Assembly (NCBI GenBank): GCA_026122225.1 | Contig: JANEZZ010001908.1 | Span: 372,001-436,000, forward strand | Direction: 5' to 3' | DNA length: 64,000 bases | DNA from: Heloderma charlesbogerti | Taxonomy: Eukaryota > Chordata > Lepidosauria > Squamata > Helodermatidae | Shown here: positions 12,046-24,471 of the stretch, one piece after another | Numbering within the stretch: position 1 is the first letter of the stretch | How the letters are laid out: every line of letters starts with the position of its first letter | Position numbers and translations under genes: made by a program | Notes under the pieces: generated by a model | What the model saw: the letters and a program-made list of their open reading frames with translations, nothing else | What the model was told of the DNA's origin: nothing | Databases searched by the model: none

Positions 12046-12351
12046 AACCAAGTGCAAGTTTCAGTACTAAATAGTGCACTGGTGTGGTGCAATCGCAGAA
12101 GCCTGGAACACCCCTAGCATTTGTGCTCCACACAGAGCTCTGCTTTTCACCAACCCCTGCACTTCCATACACTCAGCACAGCAGCTTCCCTTACCAGGAA
12201 CCAATACACAGACAGTAATCCATAAATCATTTAAACCAGCGGTTTTCAAACTGACTTCTGCAGAACCCTGAGGTTCATCCGAAGTTCAGCAGGGGCTCCT
12301 CTATGAATAAGTCAGCGGTAGAAAAGCTTCTAATCTCATCTACCTCGACTG

Positions 12352-12470
12352 ATGTTCCAGATATTTTGGACTACAACTCCCAGCATTCCTGATCATTAGC
12401 CATGTTGGCTGGTGATGATGGGAGTTAAAGTCCAAAACATCTGGAGGCACCAGGTTGAGGAAGACTGATT
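12352..12470. mobile_element. hAT-type MITE, left end damaged
   Basis: Core TTTTGGACTACAACTCCCAG and right end AACATCTGGAGGCACCAGG...GACTG match the 7,409 family. It lies about 130 bp from the exon 2 donor. Confidence 0.75.
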
Positions 12471-12562
12471 TAGACCTTGAACTACTTATTTTGTAAAGAA
12501 CCCAATCGTTGAAAAATTACTATCAGTACTTAAGAAGAAGTAGCTTCAGTTTCTGGATATCA

Positions 12563-12730
<168 letters not shown>

Positions 12731-13890
12731 TCAAGCAGATACACCAATTTTATCAAACAGAACCTCTGGTGTTTAGTAACTTCTGATTCTCTGAATTTGC
12801 ACTGTGTCTCCATCTAGTTCCATGACACAGAGACCACAAGTAAAGAATGTGTTAAATAAGCACAGTTCTTATTATCTAGACCATTTATAGTGTCTCCCAC
12901 ATTAGAATAAATTGACCAAATGCTTACTAATTTGAGTCTCAATTTTAACCTTACAAAAACGTTCAACTGACCCAAAATCAAGGAACACTATTCCCACCCT
13001 TGCAAGTTCTCACTTTTGCTTCCAAGTCTTGCAAAATGTTTTGAGAAAAGTCAGAAGAAATACATATATGGTGAACTGTCTTCATATGACTAGCAGAATT
13101 AAAAATGGTGGCCACCACACTGTCATACTTAGGCCAATTCTCGGCTCCATCTCATTGAAACCAGAAGACACAACTGAACATGCAAAGGCCTCTCACTGGA
13201 GAGGATCAAGGTGACCAGAATAACTGTCACTGTATAGCTTTGGCTAATTGCTGTTGTTTTGATGAACCCACAGCCATCAGCCAAGTGCTACAAGTAGTCA
13301 AGTTTTGGTCATCTTACTAAGCTACGAGAGCAGCTCAGGGCAACAGCTTATTCCCAAACAGTACGTAGCAGCCTTCAATGGGAACATTGTCAAAATGTAA
13401 AAAGCCTTGATTGTGGGACAATGTAAAGACAGTAGTGGCAAGAAAACTGTTCTCCGGGTTAGCATGTGGGGCAAATGGATCCTGTGTGTGGCACTTAAGC
13501 CCTTCAAAGAATAGCCTATTCACACAGTCCTTTGAGTCAAGGTTTTCAGTGCTAATTTCCAGCTGTGGCAACATCGGCTGAGCTGGCTGAGTGCAAATGC
13601 CAACCATCACTTGTTCAGTTTAGCCTGAACTGGCTTTTGACACCAGCTGCAAATACAGCTTTTGGAATGGTTGTGAGCTGGCACCAAAAGAAGCAGTAGA
13701 GGCTGAGCTCAGGGTGTGGCATTTGGTGCACAAAGACAATCAGCACAGCCCACAACAATGTGACTAGGTCAGGATGAGCTAACTGAAGACCACAGCTGAA
13801 AACCACTCTACCACGGCCTCAAAGGATTGTGTTGATAGGCAGAGGATGGTCCAGTATAGTCACCAAAGCAGACTCAAAGAAACTTGTTGT

Positions 13891-15921
13891 TCAGTCGTTC
13901 AGTCGTGTCCGACTCTTCGTGACCCCATGGACCATAGCACGCCAGGCCTTCCTGTCCTCCGCTCTCTCCCGGAGCGTGCTCAAGTTCATATTCATTGCAT
14001 CCGTGATGCTATCTAGCCATCTCATCCTCTGCCGTCCCCTTCTCCTTTTGCCTTCAGTCTTTCCCAGCATCGGGGTCTTTTCCAGGGAGTTTTCTCTTCG
14101 CATTAGGTGGCCAAAATATTTGAGCTTCAGCTTCAGTATCTGTCCTTCCAATGAGCAGTCAGGGTTGATTTCTTTTAGGATGGACTGATTTGACCTCCTT
14201 GCAGTCCAGGGGACTCGTAAGAGTCTTCTCCAGCACCACAGTTCGAAAGCATCAATTCTTCGGCGCTCAGCCTTCCTTATAGTCCAGCTCTCACAGCCAT
14301 ACATTACTACTGGGAAAACCATAGCTTTGATTAGACGGACCTTTGTCGGCAAGGTGATGTCTCTGCTTCTTACTATGCTGTCTAGGTTGGCCATAGCTTT
14401 CCTCCCAAGGAGCAAGCGTCTTTTAATTTCATGGCTACAGTCACCGTCTGCGGTGATCTTGGAGCCCAAGAAAGTAAAATCTGTCACTGCTTCCATTTCT
14501 TCCCCTTCTATATGCCAGGAAGTGATGGGGCCAGATGCCATGATCTTAGTTTTTTTAATGTTGAGTTTCAAACCAGCTTTTGCACTCTCCTCTTTCACCC
14601 TCAACAAGAGGCTCTTGAGATCCTCCTCGCTTTCTGCCATTAGGGTGGTATCGTCTGCATATCGGAGGTTGTTGATAATTCTCCCGGCAATCTTAATTCC
14701 AACCTCTGATTCATCCAACCCGGCATTTCTCATGATGTACTCTGCATATAAGTTAAATAAGCAGGGTGACAATATGCAGCCTTGTCGTACTCCTTTCCCA
14801 ATTTTGAACCACTCGGTTGTTCCATGTGTGGTTCTTACTGTTGCTTCTTGACCCTCGTACAGGTTTCTCAGGAGACAGGTAAGGTGGTCTGGTACTCCCA
14901 TCACTTTAAGAATTTGCCACAGTTTGTTGTGATCCACACAATCAAAGGCTTTAGCGTAGTCAATGAAGCAGAAATAGACGTTTTTCTGGAATTCTCTTGC
15001 TTTCTCCATGATGCAGCGAATGTTGGCGATTTGATCTCTAGTTCCTCTGCCTCTTCTAAACCCAGCTTGTACTTCCGGTAGTTCTCGGTTCGCATACTGC
15101 TGAAGCCTAGCTTGTAGGATTTTGAGCATCACCTTGCTGGCATGTGAAATGAGCGCAATTGTGCGGTAGTTGGAACACTCTTTGGCGTTGCCCTTCTTTG
15201 GAATTGGAATGTAAACTGACCTTTTCCAGTCTTGTGGCCACTGTTGAGTGTTCCAGATTTGTTGGCATATTGAATGCAGCACTTTAACAGCATCATCTTC
15301 TAGGATTTTAAATAGCTCGGCTGGAATACTGTCATCTCCGCTAGCTTTGTTGTTACTAATGCTTCCTAAGGCCCACTTGACTTCACTCTCTAGGATGTCC
15401 GGCTCAAGTTCAGTGACCGCACTATCATGGCTATCAGGGACATTCAGATCTTTCCTGTATAGTTCTTCTGTGTATTCTTGCCACCTCTTCTTAATCTCAT
15501 CTGCTTCTGTTAGGTCCCTGCCTTCTTTGTCCTTTATCATGCCCGTCTTTGCACAAAACGTTCCCTTGAGATCTCCAATTTTCTTGAAGAGATCTCTAGT
15601 CTTTCCCATTCTGTTGTTTTCCTCGATTTCTTTGCATTGTTCATTTAAGAAGGCGTTCTTGTCTCTCCTTGCTATTCTCTGGAACTCTGCATTCAGTTGG
15701 GTATATCTTCCCCTTTCTCCCTTGCTTTTCGCTTCCCTTCTTTCGTGAGCTACTTGTAAAGCCTCATCTGACAGCCACTTGGCTTTCTTACATTTCTTTT
15801 TCTTTGGGACGGATTTCGTTGCTGCCTCCTGAACAATGTTACGGACCTCTGTCCATAGTTCCTCAGGCACTCTGTCTATCAGGTCTAATCCCTGAAATCT
15901 ATTCCTCACCTCCACTGTATA
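13891..15921 (-). CDS. BovB ORF, reverse-transcriptase part (about 676 codons, no own ATG)
   Basis: RTE-clade reverse transcriptase. Counting from the GTG at 15,915, fingers motif VYIPIPKKGNAKECSNY is near residues 234-250, motif A FIDYAKAFDCVDH at 317-329 with catalytic Asp, motif B GVRQGCILSPCLFNLY at 375-390, motif C YADD at 419-422, then GLKLNIKKTK. The C-terminal region with ELWCWRRLLRVPW and LKLKYFGHLMRRE is complete to the stop at 13,891. The frame is open from just after the TAA at 15,922 but has no ATG near its start, so translation would need readthrough or reinitiation. No frameshift is visible. Confidence 0.85.
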   Translation of the reverse strand, partial: YTVEVRNRFQGLDLIDRVPEELWTEVRNIVQEAATKSVPKKKKCKKAKWLSDEALQVAHERREAKSKGERGRYTQLNAEFQRIARRDKNAFLNEQCKEIEENNRMGKTRDLFKKIGDLKGTFCAKTGMIKDKEGRDLTEADEIKKRWQEYTEELYRKDLNVPDSHDSAVTELEPDILESEVKWALGSISNNKASGDDSIPAELFKILEDDAVKVLHSICQQIWNTQQWPQDWKRSVYIPIPKKGNAKECSNYRTIALISHASKVMLKILQARLQQYANRELPEVQAGFRRGRGTRDQIANIRCIMEKAREFQKNVYFCFIDYAKAFDCVDHNKLWQILKVMGVPDHLTCLLRNLYEGQEATVRTTHGTTEWFKIGKGVRQGCILSPCLFNLYAEYIMRNAGLDESEVGIKIAGRIINNLRYADDTTLMAESEEDLKSLLLRVKEESAKAGLKLNIKKTKIMASGPITSWHIEGEEMEAVTDFTFLGSKITADGDCSHEIKRRLLLGRKAMANLDSIVRSRDITLPTKVRLIKAMVFPVVMYGCESWTIRKAERRRIDAFELWCWRRLLRVPWTARRSNQSILKEINPDCSLEGQILKLKLKYFGHLMRRENSLEKTPMLGKTEGKRRRGRQRMRWLDSITDAMNMNLSTLRERAEDRKAWRAMVHGVTKSRTRLND

Positions 15922-17034
15922 TTAATCAGGGATATGATTTAGGTCATACCTGAACGGTTTAGTGGTTTTCCCGACGTTCTTCAATTTAAGCCGAAATTTT
16001 GCAAGAAGCAGCTCATGATCTGAGCCACAGTCAGCTCCAGGTCTTGTTTTGACTGACTGTATGGAGCTTCTCCATCTTTGGCTGCAAAGGACATAATCAA
16101 TCTGATTTCGATATTGACCATCTGGTGACGTCCATGTGTAGAGTCGCCTCTTGTGCTGTTGGAAAAGAGTGTTTGCTATGATCAGCATGTTCTCTTGGCA
16201 AAACTCTATTAGCTTTTGTCCTGCTTCATTTTGTACACCAAGGACATGCCTGCCTGTTATCCCGGTGATTTCTTGACTTCCTACTTTAGCATTCCAATCC
16301 CCTATGATAAAGAGGACATCTTTTTTTGGTGTTAGTTCTAGAAGGTGTTGTAGGTCTTCATAGAACCGATCAACCTCAGCTTCTTCGGCCTCAGTGGTTG
16401 GGGCATAGACTTGAATTACTGTGATGTTGAATGGTTTGCCTTGGATTCGTACTGAGATCATTCTATCATTTTTAAGATTGTACCCCAGTACTGCTTTTCC
16501 CACCCTTTTGTTGACTATGAGTGCTACTCCATTTCTTCTAAGGGATTCTTGCCCACAATAGTAGATATGATGGTCACCTGAATTAAATTCGCCCATGCCT
16601 GTCCATTTTAGTTCGCTGATTCCCAAGATGTCGATGTTCAATCTTGCCATCTCATGTTTGACCACCTCCAGCTTACCTTGATTCATTGATCTGACATTCC
16701 AGGTTCCTAAACAATATTGTTCTTTACAGCATCGGATTTTCTTTTCACCGCCAGACACATCCACAGCTGAGTGTCCTTTCGGCTTTGGCCCAGCCGCTTC
16801 ACTCTTTCTGGCGCTACTTGGAAATACCCTCTGCTCTTCCCCAGTAGCATATTGGACACCTTCCGACCTGAGGGGCTCATCTTCCGGCGTCATATCTTTT
16901 AGCCTTGTGATACGTTCCATGGGGTTTTCTTGGCAAGAATACTGGAGTGGGTTGCCATTTCCTTCTCCAGTGGACCACATTTTGTCAGAACTCTCTGCCA
17001 TGACCTGTCCGTCTTGGGTGGCCCTGCATGGCAT
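15922..17034 (-). CDS. BovB ORF, N-terminal and AP-endonuclease part (370 aa)
   Basis: Endonuclease half of the BovB polyprotein, which nicks target DNA for target-primed reverse transcription. APE-type motifs are all present: TWNVRSMN at about residues 111-118, ELKW at 141-144 with the catalytic Glu, VYAPT at 209-213, GDWNAKVG at 245-252, QIDYVL at 311-316 and GSDHELL at 337-343 with the Asp-His pair. The ATG at 17,034 opens MPCRATQDGQ, a start also seen in the copy at 41,539. The frame ends ...LNHIPD then TAA. The reverse transcriptase follows in the same frame, so the TAA looks like a nonsense change in what is usually one ORF rather than a natural end. Confidence 0.85.
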   Translation of the reverse strand: MPCRATQDGQVMAESSDKMWSTGEGNGNPLQYSCQENPMERITRLKDMTPEDEPLRSEGVQYATGEEQRVFPSSARKSEAAGPKPKGHSAVDVSGGEKKIRCCKEQYCLGTWNVRSMNQGKLEVVKHEMARLNIDILGISELKWTGMGEFNSGDHHIYYCGQESLRRNGVALIVNKRVGKAVLGYNLKNDRMISVRIQGKPFNITVIQVYAPTTEAEEAEVDRFYEDLQHLLELTPKKDVLFIIGDWNAKVGSQEITGITGRHVLGVQNEAGQKLIEFCQENMLIIANTLFQQHKRRLYTWTSPDGQYRNQIDYVLCSQRWRSSIQSVKTRPGADCGSDHELLLAKFRLKLKNVGKTTKPFRYDLNHIPD

Positions 17035-18199
17035 AGCTTATGGCTTCACTGAGTTACGCAAGCCCCTTCGCCACAACAAGGCAGTGATCCATGAAGGGGC
17101 AAAGAAACTTACTGGAGAGTAACAAGAGAGGGCTATTTACTTACCTCTTACAAATTTACTAAATTTAAATTAGCATCACTCTTTTCACCCAAAAATATAT
17201 TTCAGAGCAGTATGCAGTAAAATTAATTCAGACCACCACAATTAAACGCAATTTTTAAAAATTGCAACCAAGACAGTGACCTACAAAAACAGGACTGCTA
17301 TTAAGTTAGGAACATAATAGTTTGAAGGTAATTTGAATGTCACATCATACCTATCAAATGTACTTTCCTCTGATGGAACCATGAATGCTATTTTTACATT
17401 TGGGATTTCAAATAATAGTATTGCGTGATTGCTACTGGTTATCTTGGTCTCTGTTCCTATTAGAGTCCATTTTTATCTAGGTCGTTTTTGAATTAAAAAG
17501 AGCAACACAGAAACTTTTCTTGTACTTTGAACTTAACACATATTACCAGCCTTTACTGAAATTAATAGTACCAGAGTTGCGTGTAAAGTATACTGATGTT
17601 AGTCTAACAGGGAGGGGTAGGCTGAGACAGATTGTGACTTGCCCAAAACCACACTTGGATAAATTGGGATTATAATCTTAGTTTCTCACTTTGAAACCTA
17701 ATAAACTGGGTCAGGAGTTTTTCAACCTTCAGAGAATACATTCCATATTGACCTATCTGCCACAGAACCTCTGTAAGTTGCAGTGGGTTCTGGAACATGT
17801 TCCAGAGTTTACACCAATTCACCTGGGTACTAACCAGACCTGTGGGCTTACCTTGATCTATGTGAGTTGAGAGAATGGCCTAGTATATACCCATATTCCC
17901 CTGCATCTACACAATACAAGGGAAGTCTGGTAGGCAAGTTACTTGCAGGGAGAGTTGTCCACCATAACTGATCTTCTCATTAAGAATTTCATGATAAATT
18001 TCTAAGGAACCAGTATTTCCCAGAATACAGTGTGAGAGCTACTGTATTAGCTTCCAGATTGTCTATTCGTCAAAGTCACTTATTCTGACATATTAAGAAT
18101 GGGAAACTTGTTTCAGAACACAGCTCAAGTGAAGTCCACAGTACACACATAGTCTAAGAAATTACTGGTCTTGAAATGTTGACCACCAAGAAAGAATGG

Positions 18200-18515
18200 G
18201 GCTGGAGCAACCCCATTTGCTACCACAAGACATAGTGATGGCCACCAATTTGGATGGCTTTAAAAGGGGGCTAGACAAATCCCTGGATGAGAAGGCTATC
18301 AATGGCTACTAGTCCTGATGCCGCTATGCTACCTCCAGTTATCAGAGGGAGTAAGCCTACATACACCAGTTACTGGGGAACATGGGAGGGAGGGTACCAC
18401 TGCACTCATGTCCTGCTTGTGGGTCTCCTATCGACAGCTGGTCGGCCACTGTGTGAACAGAATGCTGGACTAGATGGACTCTTGGTCTGATCCAGCAGGT
18501 CTCTTTTATGTTCAC
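18200..18515 (+). mobile_element. CR1-group LINE 3' fragment
   Basis: TTTGCTACCACAAGACATAG, GGCCACCAATTTGGATGGCT, CTGGACTAGATGGACTCTTG and GTCTGATCCAGCAGG match 36,600-36,930. Confidence 0.85.
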
Positions 18516-19070
18516 ATCCAATTCTCAAATATGGGTCATTGGATGCATACAGAGCAGAACAAATGAGACAATCCTTTTTCTTAAATCAGCCAGACTTTTA
18601 AAAGCATGAGCTTTAGAGCTGCACTGAATTTTTCACCAGGCCGAGATGCTCAGAGCAGAAAGAGAGAGCGCGAGAAAGACAAAGAAATGTAAAAAAAAAG
18701 AAAAGATGCTACTTTGCCAGACTGCTCTTTTTCCTAGCCAAGGATGTTTGATGGAAGAAAAAGGAAATGGCCATGTCAAGCACACTCTATACTACTTCGA
18801 TTACAAACCACTTGGCTTTTTGGAGAGAATCTGTGTTAGATAGGCACTATGGAGACAAAACGGTGAATGAGAAACATCTGTTAACCTGATGGGAATTTCA
18901 CCACTAGTAAGATCTCAGGATCTTCATCTCCCTGCTTTGAGCCAACTGGCATCAGCTACAGGGACTCCACAGCAATGCTAAGTCTTCACATGCTCTGGTT
19001 ACAGCAGGTGGCAGCAGTTCCACTAACAACAATAGCGAAATGGCACACTCACACTTATTTAGGGTCATTA

Positions 19071-20530
19071 GCATTAGTAACAACAAAGCTAGCGGAGATG
19101 ACAGTATTCCAGCTGAGCTATTTAAAATCCTAAAAGATGATGCTGTTAAAGTGCTGCACTCAATATGCCAACAAATTTGGAACACTCAACAATGGCCGCA
19201 AGACTGGAAAAGGTCAGTTTACATTCCAATTCCAAAGAAGGGCAACGCCAAAGAGTGTTCAAACTACTGCACAATTGCGCTCATTTCACATGCCAGTAAG
19301 TTGATGCTCAAAATCCTACAAGCTAGGCTTCAGCAGTATGCGAACCGAGAACTACCGGAAGTACAAGCTGGGTTTCGAAGAGGCAGAGGAACTAGAGATC
19401 AAATCGCCAACATTCGCTGCATCATGGAGAAAGCAAGAGAATTCCAGAAAAACGTCTATTTCTGCTTCATTGACTATGCTAAAGCCTTTGATTGTGTGGA
19501 TCACAACAAACTGTGACAAATTCTTAAAGTGATGGGAGTACCAGACCACCTTACCTGTCTCCTGAGAAACCTGTACGAGCGTCAAGAAGCAACAGTAAGA
19601 ACCAGACATGGAACAACCGAGTGGTTCAAAATTGGGAAAGGAGTACGACAAGGCTGCATATTGTCGCCCTGCTTATTTAACTTATATGCAGAGTACATCA
19701 TGAGAAACGCCGGGTTGGATGAATCAGAGGTTTGCTGGGAGATTTATCAACAACCTCCGATATGCAGACGATACCACCCTAATGGCAGAAAGCGAAGAGG
19801 ATCTAAAGAGCCTGTTGTTGAGGGTGAAAGAGGAGAGTGCAAAAGCTGGTTTGAAACTCAACATTAAAAAAACTAAGATCATGGCATCTGGCCCTATCAC
19901 TTCCTGGCGTATAGAAGGGGAAGAAATGGAAGCTGTGACAGATTTTACTTTCTTGGGCTCCAGGTTCACCACAGACGGCGACTGTAGCCATGAAATTAAA
20001 AGACGCTTGCTCCTTGGGAGGAAAGCTATGGCAAACCTAGACAGCATAGTAAGAAGCAGAGATATCACCTTGCTGACAAAGGTCCATCTAATCAAAGTTA
20101 TGGTTTTCCCAGTAGTAATGTATGGTTGTGAGAGCTGGACTATAAGGAAGGCTGAGCGCTGAAGAATTGATGCCTTAGAACTGTGGTGCTGGAGAAGACT
20201 CTTACGAGTCCTCTGGACTGCAAGGAGGTCAAATCAGTCCATCCTAAAGGAAATCAACCCTGACTGCTCATTGGAAGGACGGATATTGAAGCTGAAGCTC
20301 CAATATTTTGGCCACCTAATGCGAAGAGAAAACTCTCTGGAAAAGACCCTGATGCTGGGAAAGACTGAAGGCAAAAGGAGAAGGGGACGGCAGAGGATGA
20401 GATGGCTAGATAGCATCACCGATGCAATGAATATGAACTTGAGCACGCTCCGGGAGAGAGCGCAGGACAGAAAGGCCTGGCGTGCTATGGTCCATGGGGT
20501 CACGAAGAGTCGGACACGACTGAACAACAA
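19071..20530 (+). pseudogene. Broken BovB reverse-transcriptase remnant
   Basis: Carries RT motifs (FIDYAKAFDCVDH near 19,465; GVRQGCILSPCLFNLY near 19,640; YADDTTLMAES near 19,765) and the C-terminal region. It is dead: a TGA replaces a Trp codon at 19,514-19,516, a small deletion near 19,730-19,745 shifts the frame, and a TGA at 20,160-20,162 replaces an Arg codon. The 5' endonuclease half is missing. Confidence 0.9.
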
Positions 20531-20538
20531 CAACAAAA
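19071..20538 (+). mobile_element. BovB LINE, 5'-truncated, antisense in KRAS intron 1
   Basis: Begins abruptly at GCATTAGTAACAACAAAGC, the same sequence found inside the reverse transcriptase of the 13,886-17,099 copy, and runs to the 3' tail ending GACTGAACAACAACAAC. A clear target duplication was not found. Confidence 0.92.
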
Positions 20539-23500
20539 GCACTACACTGTTAGATACAGAAAGGAAAGTTTCCTTTGATTTGACCCACATGAGGGTAGTC
20601 CACAGCACACGGGCCACATGGGTTCTCAAGTGGATCCCCATCGAGGTATCGACTAAATCTAGACCTGTTTGGCTTCAGCAAAGTTGCTACATCATGTACC
20701 TCCAGCCCATACCCTGGGGCCACAATAATAACAACAGAATAAACATGACTGTTCATCTGCACATATGTAATATTCACACATAGAGAAATCCAGGGCCATT
20801 ATAGGGGTGTTCTTTATAACAGGCTGAATAGAATCTCACAGCCCAAGGTATTGCAGTATGGTCGCAGGAACAAAAAAGGTTTCCTAGAAGGCTGTGCTCA
20901 AAAGGGAGATACATAACTGACAAAGGTGGAGGCCAAGATATTTCTCTAAATAGCTTTATTCACTTTTTTAACCACATTTCCATGACTAAACCCTGCTAAG
21001 GATCCAACAGCCTCACTGACTGCAGTGCCGGTTAGCTGTTCTCACGCTCACTGGAACAATCCAGCCAAAGTTAAGCATTGTATGTCTACTGACTTAGAAT
21101 GAAATAGTTAAGCATGTGACTCAATATCTCCCACTGAAATCAGTAATGCTGAAAATGCTAAACTTTGGTTGGATCATGCCACCCAGTCACATCATTTATG
21201 ATCTACTTTGTAATCTGTTACATTTACACCCTGCATTTCCATTAAAACATGCCAAGGTGGCTACTATTTTTATAGCACCATCAAGGTGCTATAAATCCTG
21301 CCCCAAGACGGCTACAATCTAAAATTTCACATAGAGGAAAGAAAAGAGGAGGGGGTGGGGCAAAAAAAAAAAAAAAGGAGTCGGGGTAGACAGGAAAGAA
21401 TGTGCATTTATTTCAATTATACATAACTTGAGCTTAGTTACGATAGGATACGAGGCTATGTGATATACACCACATCAGCACAACTCCACCTACCTCCATC
21501 TCTCCCTCCTTCCATCCTCCATTCTCTCCTGTGTCAAATTTTAGAATGTAAGCTCCTTGTGGCAGAGACCTACTCTTATATTTTGCAAAGCATCATGTGC
21601 AGCGTAAGCTGTACACTGCTGGTTGCTATGCAAGTACACCCATTACAAGAAATATTAAAAAGATTAAAGATCGTTCCATAGCGGTCAGAGCAGGTGAGTC
21701 TCACACAAAAAGTGGAAGGCAGGATTTACAGCAAGGGGAATATGAAGCAAACAATGTCTAGAGAGACAAAGAGGAAGTGGGGCTCATCTGGGATATAAGT
21801 ATATAGAGGTTCCCCCCTCCCGAAAAAAGCAGCCCAGCAGCAACTCTACAAGGGTGAGCAGCAGGAGCCCGAATGAACCTCAGGGTGGGATTGCTCAAGG
21901 AGGGAAAACTTGGCAGGGAGGAGGAGGAAACAGAGGGGAGGAAATGGAGAAAGCTCCCCCGCCCCACTTCGTTTATTTCTGTAAAGAAACTTTTCGGGGG
22001 AAATGCTACCCTGAAACAGCCAGAAAAAGAAAAAAAGATGATATCCTCGTATGCCACTTCCACGAACTCATTGCCTTTTCGTTACTTCCTTCCAGGAGCC
22101 CCAGAAATAAGCGGAGTAGAATCGGTCACGTGTGGAAGGAAAGTGAAGAGAAATAAAGTTTGGGAGGAGTTCAAGGATCGCAGACAGCCGCTGGCATCTT
22201 AGGTGATGATGCCACTAGGTCCTGGGGCCGAGGAGGATGGGCTTATTATGGGATACATACCACTAAATCCCCGGCAGGCAGAGTCGGCTGGGCTGCCATT
22301 AGGTCCCGGGGCCTGAGGAGACTGGGCTTTGGGGATCCATGCCACTAGGTCCTGGGGCTGTGGTGGCTGGGCTTATTATGGGAGTCACACGACTAGGTCC
22401 CGGGGCTGAGGTGGCTGGGCCGCCACTAGGTCCCGGGGCTGAGGCGGCCGGGCTTATTATGGGAGTCACACCACTAGGTCCCGGGGCTGAGGCGGCCGGG
22501 CTTATTATGGCAGTCACACCACTAGGTCCCGGGGCTGAGGCGGCCGGGCTTATTATGGGAGTCACACGACTACATCCAGGGGCTGAAGTGGCCGGGCTTA
22601 TTATGGGAGTCACATCACTAGGTCCCGGGGCTGAGGTGGCTGGGCCACCACTAGGTCCCGGGGCTGAGGCGGCCGGGCTTATTATGGGAGTCACACCACC
22701 AGGTCCCGGGGCCTGTGGTGGCAGGGCTTATTATGGGAGTCACACCACCAGGTCCCGGGGCTGAGTCGGCCGAGCTGCTGAGGCTCCTGCCACCAGGTCC
22801 CGGGGCTGAGTCGGCCGAGCTGCTGAGGCTCCTGCCACCAGGTCCCGGGGCAGAGGCGGCCAGGCTTATTATGGGAGTCACACCACTAGGTCCCAGGGCT
22901 GAGGTGGCCGGGCTTATTAAGGGAGTCACACCACTAGGTCCCGGGGCTGAGGCGGCCGGGCTTATTATGGGAGTCACACCAGAAGGTCCCGGGGCTGAGG
23001 CGGCCGGGCTTATTATGGGAGTCACACCACTAGGTCCCGGGGCTGAGGCAGCCAGACTTGTTATGGGAGTCACATCACCAGGTCCCGGGGCTGAGGCGGC
23101 CGGGCTTATTATGGGAGTCACACCACTAGGTCCCGGGGCTGAGGCAGCCGGGCTTGTTATGGGAGTCACACCACCAGGTCCCGGGGCTGAGGCGGCCGGG
23201 CTTATTATGGGAGTCACACCACTAGGTCCCGGGGCTGAGGCAGCCGGGCTTGTTATGGGAGTCACACCACTAAGTCCTGGGCTGAGGCAGCCGGGCTTAT
23301 TATGGGAGTCACACCACTAGGTCCTGGGGCTGAGGCGCCCGGGCTTATTATGGGAGTCACACCACCAGGTCCCGGGGCTGAGGTGGCTGGGCCGCCACTA
23401 GGTCCCGGGGCTAAGGTGGCCGGGCTTATTATAGGAGTCACACCACTAGGTCCCGGGGCTGAGGTGGCTGGGCCGCCACTAGGTCCCGGGGATGAGGCGG

Positions 23501-24471
23501 CCGGGCTTATTATGGGAGTCACACCACTAGGTCCCGGGGCTGAGGCGGCTGGGCTTATTATCGGAGTCACACCACTAAGTCCCGGGGCTGAGGCGCCCGG
23601 GCTTATTATGGGAGTCACACCACCAGGTCCCGGGGCTGAGGTGGCTGGGCCGCCACTAGGTCCCGGGGCTGAGGTGGCCGGGCTTATTATGGGAGTCACA
23701 CCACTAGGTCCCGGGGCTGAGGTGGCTGGGCCGCCACTAGGACAAGGGGCTGAGGCGGCCGGGCTTATTATGGGAGTCACACCACTAGGTCCCGGGGCTG
23801 AGGTGGCTGGGCCGCCACTAGGTCCCGGGGCTGAGGCGGCCGGGCTTATTATGGGAGTCACACCACTAGGTCCCGGGGCTGAGGTGGCTGGGCCGCCACT
23901 AGGCCCCGGGGCTGAGGCGGCCGGCCTTATTATGGGAGTCACACCACTAGGTCCCGGGGCTGAGGTGGCCGGGCTTATTATGGGAGTCACACCACTAGGT
24001 CCTGGGGCTGAGGTGGCTGGGCTGGCACTAGGTCCCGGGGCTGAGGCGGCCAGGCGTATTATGGGAGTCACACCACTAGGTCCCGGGGCTGAGGCAGCCG
24101 GGCTTGTTATGGGAGTCACACCACCAGGTCCCGGGGCTGAGGCGGCCGGGCTTATTATGGGAGTCACACCACTAGGTCCCGGGGCTGAGGCAGCCGGGCT
24201 TGTTATGGGAGTCACACCACCAGGTCCCGGGGCTGAGGAGGCCGGGCCGCCACTAGGTCCCGGGGCTGAGGCGGCCGGACTTATTATGGGAGTCACACCA
24301 CCAGGTCCCGGGGCTGAGGTGGCTGGGCCGCCACTAGGTCCCGGGGCTGAGGCGGCCGGGCTTATTATGGGAGTCACACCACTAGGTCCCGGGGCTGAGG
24401 TGGCTGGGCCGCCACTAGGTCCCGGGGCTGAGGCAGCCGGGCTTATTATGGGAGTCACACCACCAGGCCCC

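Larger units (their letters stand above)
13886..17099 (-). mobile_element. BovB (RTE-clade) LINE, essentially full length
   Basis: The 3.2-kb element is flanked by a perfect 11-bp target duplication CAAAGAAACTT at 13,875-13,885 and 17,100-17,110. Its 3' end (left) reads as the BovB tail, with GTTGTTCAGTCG next to the duplication. It encodes an APE-type endonuclease and an RTE reverse transcriptase in one frame, broken once by TAA at 15,922-15,924. It lies in KRAS intron 1 in the same orientation as KRAS. Intact ends and motifs suggest a recent insertion. Confidence 0.95.

Noticed and set aside
13891..15915. RT as an independent second gene starting at the GTG at 15,915
   Set aside because: The frame is continuous with the endonuclease except for one TAA; GTG is not a normal eukaryotic start.
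14327..15953. Plus-strand ORFs opposite the BovB
   Set aside because: They are complements of the BovB coding sequence with no domain of their own.
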